From positions 178,851-188,885 of the forward strand of contig MNSZ01000058.1 of the NCBI GenBank assembly GCA_001916715.1: a DNA stretch of 10,035 nucleotides. Direction: 5' to 3'. Made by a program: the position numbers and the translations under genes. The stretch comes from Firmicutes bacterium CAG:24053_14 (GTDB taxonomy: Bacteria > Bacillota > Clostridia > Oscillospirales > Oscillospiraceae). Every line of letters starts with the position of its first letter. Position 1 is the first letter of the stretch. Positions 6,238 through 10,035 of the stretch are shown here, piece after piece. The notes under the pieces are model-generated. The model was not told the DNA's origin, ran no database searches, and worked only from the letters and a program-made list of their open reading frames with translations.

Positions 6238-6262
6238 GCAATTGTCAGATATTTTGCAATTG
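6238..6262. repeat. paired GCAATTG repeats, possible operator
   Basis: GCAATTG occurs at 6238-6244 and 6256-6262, each containing the palindrome CAATTG. The two copies are 18 bases apart, just upstream of the proposed -35, a position that suits an activator site. The low-complexity A/T setting makes chance possible. Confidence 0.25.
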
Positions 6263-6269
6263 AATGTGA

Positions 6270-7013
6270 TCACAGATAAAACTTGGGCTCCTTGCGCTCG
6301 GAACACAGCTTCTTGAGCGTAAGATGTGCGGCAAGGCGCATCGGCGCCGGAACCTTGCGCGACTCGGTCGAGCACATGCTCACGCAGCGCATGCAGCTTA
6401 TGCACTTTGTGGGAACGGTGCGCATATGCTTGCCCTTTATCGCGCCTGCCGGGCAGTATTTTTCGCAGATACCGCAGCCGATGCACTCCTTGGAGGCCAT
6501 GGGGTACAGCGGCAGGAAGGGCGTCTTTTTGCTTGCGTAGTTGGGGTCGCCGGGCATTTTGGCGGGGCTGAAGCTCTCGGCAGCCTTGAGCTTTTCGAGA
6601 AAATCATGCAGCTTTGCCTTATCGCTTGCGTCGGGGCGGCCTGCGCCGAACTGCGGGTCGATCGAGTGCGGAGCTACCATCTCGCAGCCGGCAACGGTCA
6701 CAAAGCCGCATTTTTCGGCAAGCTCGCTCATCTCGAGCAGCGCGTCGTCAACGGCACGGTTGCCGAAAACGGCAACGGGAACGCAGGGCGTTTTATCACC
6801 GCTTATGATCTTCATACGGTCATACATGGGCTTGGGTATCCTGCCGCCGTAGACCGGGAAGCAGAAGAATGTGAGCGTATCATGGTCGATGGCCGTGTTC
6901 ATGCTCGGAGTGGTCAGCTCCTGCATGGGAGCGTCACCCAGCTCCTTGCTGATGATGTCCGCGACGGATTTTGTTCCGCCGCAGGGGCTGAAGTAAAAAA
7001 TCGCGTATTTCAT
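6270..7013 (-). CDS. EFR1-type flavodoxin-ferredoxin fusion protein
   Basis: A 247-residue protein. Residues 1 to about 150 form a flavodoxin-like domain, with the phosphate loop S9-P-C-G-G-T14-K and the second loop P53-V-Y-G-G-R58. A bacterial 2[4Fe-4S] ferredoxin domain follows, with C177/180/183/187 and C204/207/210/214. This layout is that of the EFR1 family of clostridial flavodoxin-ferredoxin proteins, expected to carry FMN and two clusters and to shuttle low-potential electrons. The FMN loop has Pro-Cys where classic flavodoxins have x-T-G, so cofactor affinity may differ. ATG 7013 has GGAAGGGA at 7022-7029. It lies 44 bases after the propeller gene with no terminator between, and upstream of the large Fe-S flavoprotein, a plausible redox partner. 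Confidence 0.85.
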   Translation of the reverse strand: MKYAIFYFSPCGGTKSVADIISKELGDAPMQELTTPSMNTAIDHDTLTFFCFPVYGGRIPKPMYDRMKIISGDKTPCVPVAVFGNRAVDDALLEMSELAEKCGFVTVAGCEMVAPHSIDPQFGAGRPDASDKAKLHDFLEKLKAAESFSPAKMPGDPNYASKKTPFLPLYPMASKECIGCGICEKYCPAGAIKGKHMRTVPTKCISCMRCVSMCSTESRKVPAPMRLAAHLTLKKLCSERKEPKFYL

Positions 7014-7057
7014 TGTCTTTTTCCCTTCCTTTTTCCTTTTACCTCTATATGTTCAAA

Positions 7058-8779
7058 TTAACCCACCTGTATGCAATATGTGCGCATTGCGCACGTTCCG
7101 ACAACGGCATAGTTGCCGTACATTGCCGGTGAAGCCTCGATATTGCCGCCGAGGTTCATATAGTCAAGCTGCTCGCCTGTTTTTCCGTCGATCAGGAACA
7201 TGTTAAAGCCCGAGTTGCAGTAGAGCAGATACCCGTTGCCGTCGGCGTCATAGAAATCGACGGGGCTGCTCCAGCTGTACATGGACGTTTCCTTTTCCCA
7301 GACGACCTCGCCGGTGTCCTTTTTGAGCGCCGCGAGCGTGCCGGAGCTTGCGCCCGGAGTGCGTGCAATGGGGACAAATATCATGTCCGAGAGCTTGTTT
7401 TTGCCTACTGCGATAGTTCCCTGAACGCCGCCGGAGAGATCCTGCACGGTGTAGCAGGTGTAATCCGTGCGCCAGACTATCTCGCCGGTTTCGGCATCTA
7501 TCTTGAAAATGGGTATCGCCGCCGTTGAGTACGAGCGCCAGCCGTAGTGGAACGAGGTGCTTATGTAAATATACGGATGCCCGTTCTCGACATCGACGAC
7601 CGGCGAGCAGTTTGTGTCATCAAGCACATCCTGCACCCAGACGAGCTCCAGCGTGTTCAGATCAAGGCACATGAGATTGCCGCCGTTATCGGCAAGGAAA
7701 ATGTAGTTATTGATTATCGCCGCCGAGGACTCAACGCCAAGCCAGTACCGGCTGCCGCTGCGCACACCGTTATACTTCCATTTGACTATATTGTCCGGAT
7801 CAACGGACAGCTCACCTGTCTGCTCGTTGTATTTTGTATTCAAATGAATGATGTAGAGTATTCCGTTTTCACCAGGATAGATGAGCTGATCTGTCTCCGC
7901 GCTCACGAGGGGTGAAGAGTCAAACATATGCCAGCCGCGGTTTGCAAAGGTCTCATTGTGGCCGAACTCGAACATAACGCTGTTGTCAATAAGGTTTACG
8001 ACCTTGACGCGGGATCTTCCGTTTACGCTGTCAACGCCCGAGCCGACATAGAGTATAGGATATCCGCGCGGATCGAGCGCACCCGCTCCCTTATAGTTAA
8101 AGCCGAGGTTGAGCGGCTCGCGCGTGTATTCGCCGCTTGTAAGCTCATAGAAATACACATGCCCGTCAAGCGTTGCGTATATGACCTCGACAAGGCCTTC
8201 CTTTTCGCGCGCCCAGTCGTACATTGCGCTTATGTTCTTGCGTGTTGCCTCGGGCCATTTGACGATAAGCGGCTGACCGGTCCAGCCGCTGCCGGACCAA
8301 TAGATGCCGTCGGTATCGCTCAGGCCGCTTGTCGATTTCGACCAGACCTTCGTGAGCGTTTTGCTGCTGACCGCCGCCGTACCGTAGGCTGCGCCGCTGC
8401 GGAAGTTATCGCCGCGGAAGGTGACGATGCCCTCAAGCTCTGTGTATCTCTCCGGCATGTCGAAGTTTATCTCGTAATCGCTTTCGTACTGCTCGACGAC
8501 CTCGCCGTCAACCATGATCGCCGTGCTGGAAATGAGTCTTTCAGGCTCTGTTCCGTCAACGGAATGGGGCTTGAAGTCCGGCAGGCCCACCGGTGTCGGC
8601 GTAGGCTCGGGAGTCGGGGTCGGCGTCGGCTGCACCGTTACGGCCGGGCTTTCCGCTGTTTCCTCAAGCGCCTTGTTTGCCGCAATGCCGCGCATCACGA
8701 CCATGACGAGCACTGCAAGGAGAGCAACGAATATCACTATGCCAACGACTGTCTTGGCCGTTATTTTCTTCTCTTCCAT
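7058..8779 (-). CDS. membrane-anchored PQQ-like beta-propeller protein
   Basis: A 573-residue protein from ATG 8779. A short basic N-terminus is followed by one transmembrane helix (about residues 11-29) and a linker with PTPTPTPEPTPTP (51-63). The extracellular domain has repeated blades of the PQQ/pyrrolo-quinoline-like type, such as ATLDGHVYFYEL, NGILYIIHLN, GNLMCLDLNTLELVW, IDAETGEIVWRT, KKDTGEVVWEK and IDGKTGEQLDY. Such propellers often act as scaffolds or bind envelope partners; there is no sign that it is a quinoprotein dehydrogenase. A GTG at 8791 is in frame, but GGTGGA at 8786-8791 looks like the ribosome site for ATG 8779. The gene starts 21 bases after the rhomboid-like gene, so they form an operon. 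The function is unknown. Confidence 0.85.
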   Translation of the reverse strand: MEEKKITAKTVVGIVIFVALLAVLVMVVMRGIAANKALEETAESPAVTVQPTPTPTPEPTPTPVGLPDFKPHSVDGTEPERLISSTAIMVDGEVVEQYESDYEINFDMPERYTELEGIVTFRGDNFRSGAAYGTAAVSSKTLTKVWSKSTSGLSDTDGIYWSGSGWTGQPLIVKWPEATRKNISAMYDWAREKEGLVEVIYATLDGHVYFYELTSGEYTREPLNLGFNYKGAGALDPRGYPILYVGSGVDSVNGRSRVKVVNLIDNSVMFEFGHNETFANRGWHMFDSSPLVSAETDQLIYPGENGILYIIHLNTKYNEQTGELSVDPDNIVKWKYNGVRSGSRYWLGVESSAAIINNYIFLADNGGNLMCLDLNTLELVWVQDVLDDTNCSPVVDVENGHPYIYISTSFHYGWRSYSTAAIPIFKIDAETGEIVWRTDYTCYTVQDLSGGVQGTIAVGKNKLSDMIFVPIARTPGASSGTLAALKKDTGEVVWEKETSMYSWSSPVDFYDADGNGYLLYCNSGFNMFLIDGKTGEQLDYMNLGGNIEASPAMYGNYAVVGTCAMRTYCIQVG

Positions 8780-8800
8780 ATCCTTATCCACCCTGTTTTA

Positions 8801-9646
8801 TTATTCAGTGAAATGAACGTGGTTGTTTATATGGTCCTGACAGAAGCAGTGGTAGCCTGCGCATTTTGAGCAGTAACGAAATTCAAGATTGGGAAAATCC
8901 ACGTCTGTTCTGCCGCAGACACTGCACTTATAGGTGTAGTTCTTCTGGCGCTGCTCATATTTGATCTTCTGCTTTTCGCGGTTGAAGTTGACCGTTGTTT
9001 TGCTGTAGTGCACGCGCTTCGACCGCAGCTCCGATATGAGATCCGCGCCGAAGAATATGAAGTAGTTGAACATTGCGATAAGCGGCAGCAGATTGAACGG
9101 GAACGGTGTTGCTATCATTTCAAAGATGAAGAACGCAGCGTCGATATACGCAAGCCACTTGATCTTGACCGGAATAATGAACATGAAAAGAACCTGGGTA
9201 TCCGGATAAAGCGTAGCAAAGGAGAAGAACATCGAAAGATAGATGTAGTACGTTCCGATGCTTGCCGACTGCTTGGTGATAAGATAGATCACCATGCCGT
9301 AGATGATGGTGAGCAGAACACCGGAGAAGATGAATATATTAAATCGCGCCGTGCCCCACTCGCGTTCGAGCGTGCTGCCTATCCAGTAATAAAAATAGAA
9401 AAACAGCAGCGCCCACATGCTCGTATCCTGCGGAATGAACATAAACGTGATAAGGCGCCATACCTGCCCTTTTAATATAAGCTCGGGCGAAAATGCGAAG
9501 TAGCTCATCAGCGTCCTGCTGCTGTCCATAATGCTCAGCAGCCATACGGCAAGGCTTATAACGACAATGTACAGCATGAGGTTCGGAACACCGAATCTCG
9601 GGTGCCTGTAGCAGAACATGTCGATCTTATTATTGAGTTTTTTCAT
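8801..9646 (-). CDS. rhomboid-like membrane protein with C-terminal zinc ribbon, probably not a protease
   Basis: A 281-residue polytopic membrane protein. Hydrophobic segments lie near 22-40, 62-90, 103-124, 130-145, 150-178 and 184-203, giving about six helices. The W63-R-L-I-T-F-M-F motif before the second helix is typical of rhomboids. The catalytic features are missing: no G-x-S-G serine motif is found (S129-I-G-T-Y-Y is the nearest) and the usual His after W-R-L-x-T-x-x-F is I-P. The soluble tail has C241-x-x-C244, C259-x-x-C262 and a H266-C-F-C269-x-x-H272 stretch, a zinc ribbon or similar. It is probably a pseudo-rhomboid that binds or chaperones membrane proteins. It is first in the minus-strand series, with GAAAGGAAA before ATG 9646. 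Confidence 0.8.
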   Translation of the reverse strand: MKKLNNKIDMFCYRHPRFGVPNLMLYIVVISLAVWLLSIMDSSRTLMSYFAFSPELILKGQVWRLITFMFIPQDTSMWALLFFYFYYWIGSTLEREWGTARFNIFIFSGVLLTIIYGMVIYLITKQSASIGTYYIYLSMFFSFATLYPDTQVLFMFIIPVKIKWLAYIDAAFFIFEMIATPFPFNLLPLIAMFNYFIFFGADLISELRSKRVHYSKTTVNFNREKQKIKYEQRQKNYTYKCSVCGRTDVDFPNLEFRYCSKCAGYHCFCQDHINNHVHFTE

Positions 9647-9686
9647 ATTGCTTTCCTTTCGCAGGATATAATTACACTAATTTTAT

Positions 9687-9715
9687 ATTACAGTATGCTA
9701 CCTTGCATCTTACAA
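9687..9715 (-). promoter_or_regulatory. probable promoter of the rhomboid/propeller operon
   Basis: On the minus strand a -35 TTGTAA (9710-9715) and a -10 TGTAAT (9687-9692) have a 17-base spacer. The transcript would start near 9680, about 35 bases before ATG 9646. Confidence 0.55.
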
Positions 9716-9721
9716 CCAAAT

Positions 9722-9730
9722 TGTGATAAT
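9722..9730 (+). promoter_or_regulatory. possible extended -10 promoter for a short RNA
   Basis: TGT-GATAAT on the plus strand, with a weak TTGCAT (9703-9708) 16 bases upstream. It overlaps the upstream edge of the minus-strand promoter and points towards the terminator at 9781-9817. Confidence 0.3.
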
Positions 9731-9736
9731 GTCCAC

Positions 9737-9817
9737 AAAAAAATTGTCGCAGGGAAAAACTGCTGTCCATTATCATTAAACGCACAGAGACTCAACTGAG
9801 TCGGCTGTGCGTTTTTT
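9737..9817 (+). ncRNA. candidate short RNA of about 80 bases ending in a strong terminator
   Basis: No ORF accounts for the terminator at 9781-9817. Between the possible promoter and that terminator lie a GCAG/CTGC hairpin (9749-9752/9760-9763) and an ACAA/TTGT repeat. An outer inverted repeat TGATAATG/CATTATCA (9724-9731/9768-9775) surrounds them. The unit has the layout of a small regulatory RNA. It could equally be a remnant of a gene end displaced by the mobile element to the right. Confidence 0.3.
9781..9817 (+). terminator. strong intrinsic terminator
   Basis: CGCACAG (9781-9787) pairs with CTGTGCG (9805-9811), with an inner GACTC/GAGTC stem and an AACT loop, followed by six T at 9812-9817. 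No plus-strand gene precedes it within 7 kb, so its transcript is unknown. Confidence 0.8.
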
Positions 9818-9843
9818 CTTTACTACAACCCCATAGAACGGAG

Positions 9844-10035
9844 GTGAGACTGACGGGAAAGTACCGCTACCTGACCTTCGAGGACAGGAAGAAGATCGAG
9901 GCGTGGCATCTGCTCGGAGATCGGCCGGTCGATATTGCGGCCCGCCTGAGCGTCCACCACACCACGATCTACAAGGAGCTCCAGCGAGGCGCGACCGGCG
10001 CGCTGGACGCCAACCAGCGCGAAGGGTACAGCGCA
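9844..10035 (+). CDS. helix-turn-helix protein, IS30-type transposase N-terminus or small HTH protein (partial)
   Basis: The frame is open to the window edge (64 codons). The product contains KYRYLTFEDRKKIEAW followed by a helix-turn-helix of the HTH_38/IS30 type (RPVDIAARLSVHHTTIYKEL), then an R-G-A-T-G segment. IS30-family transposases start with this domain, but short free-standing homologues of about 90 residues on clostridial mobile elements also carry it, and the cut prevents a choice. The start is unclear. GGAGGTGA (9840-9847) is an excellent ribosome site and overlaps GTG 9844, so initiation may instead be at CTG 9850, giving a protein that begins (M)TGKYRYL. The stretch is visibly richer in GC than the flanking intergenic DNA, consistent with acquired DNA. 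Confidence 0.7.
   Translation, partial: MRLTGKYRYLTFEDRKKIEAWHLLGDRPVDIAARLSVHHTTIYKELQRGATGALDANQREGYSA

Noticed and set aside
6265..6274. Perfect palindrome TGTGATCACA, with a similar TGTGATCACT at 3411-3420
   Set aside because: Both overlap the stop codons of minus-strand genes and lack the 6-base centre of a CRP-type site, so chance is the simplest reading.
7928..8869. 313-codon plus-strand frame opposite the propeller gene
   Set aside because: Antisense shadow of a gene with clear propeller repeats, membrane anchor and operon context.
1..10035. CRISPR array or other regularly spaced direct repeats
   Set aside because: No repeated units with regular spacers are visible anywhere in the window.

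Overview
The window looks like chromosomal DNA from an anaerobic, moderately GC-rich Firmicute, probably a gut clostridium of the Oscillospirales type. Pointers are AGGAGG-type ribosome sites, TTGACA/TATAAT-like promoters, several low-potential Fe-S/flavin proteins, a flavodoxin-ferredoxin fusion and a PTPTP-linker membrane-anchored propeller. The species cannot be named from the sequence.

Left part (1-2000, plus strand): the C-terminus of a LysR-type regulator is followed closely by a MocA/MobA-like nucleotidyltransferase, a ThiF/MoeB/HesA-like adenylyltransferase without the usual catalytic cysteine, and a small protein of unknown function. The small gene has a good ribosome site and ATG at 1566, then an in-frame UGA at codon 15, after which the frame stays open to 2000. 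It may encode a selenoprotein, a protein starting later at 1626, or a gene broken near its start. The set resembles an accessory operon for a molybdenum or sulfur cofactor. A long hairpin that can terminate on both strands closes it.

Middle (2060-3050): a minus-strand tRNA-Arg(CCG) with a near-consensus promoter, a plus-strand Nudix hydrolase with a strong terminator hairpin, and a gene-free stretch. That stretch carries a consensus extended -10 on the minus strand and GNRA-capped hairpins but no ORF, so it is a candidate small RNA.

Right part (3050-9646, minus strand): five co-directional genes with short gaps. In transcription order they are a rhomboid-like, apparently non-proteolytic membrane protein with a zinc-ribbon tail, a membrane-anchored PQQ-like beta-propeller, an EFR1-type flavodoxin/2[4Fe-4S] fusion, a 909-residue multidomain Fe-S flavoprotein (winged helix, Cys-rich region, ferredoxin, GltD/NfnB-like core, C-terminal ferredoxin), and a HypA-like metallochaperone. 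A probable internal promoter and paired CAATTG repeats precede the 909-residue gene. A strong terminator follows hypA. The last two or three genes look like a redox module in which HypA occurs without any hydrogenase gene in view.

Far right (9700-10035): divergent promoter-like elements, a strong orphan plus-strand terminator that may end a short RNA, then the start of a visibly GC-richer helix-turn-helix/IS30-like gene that runs off the window and probably marks a mobile element.
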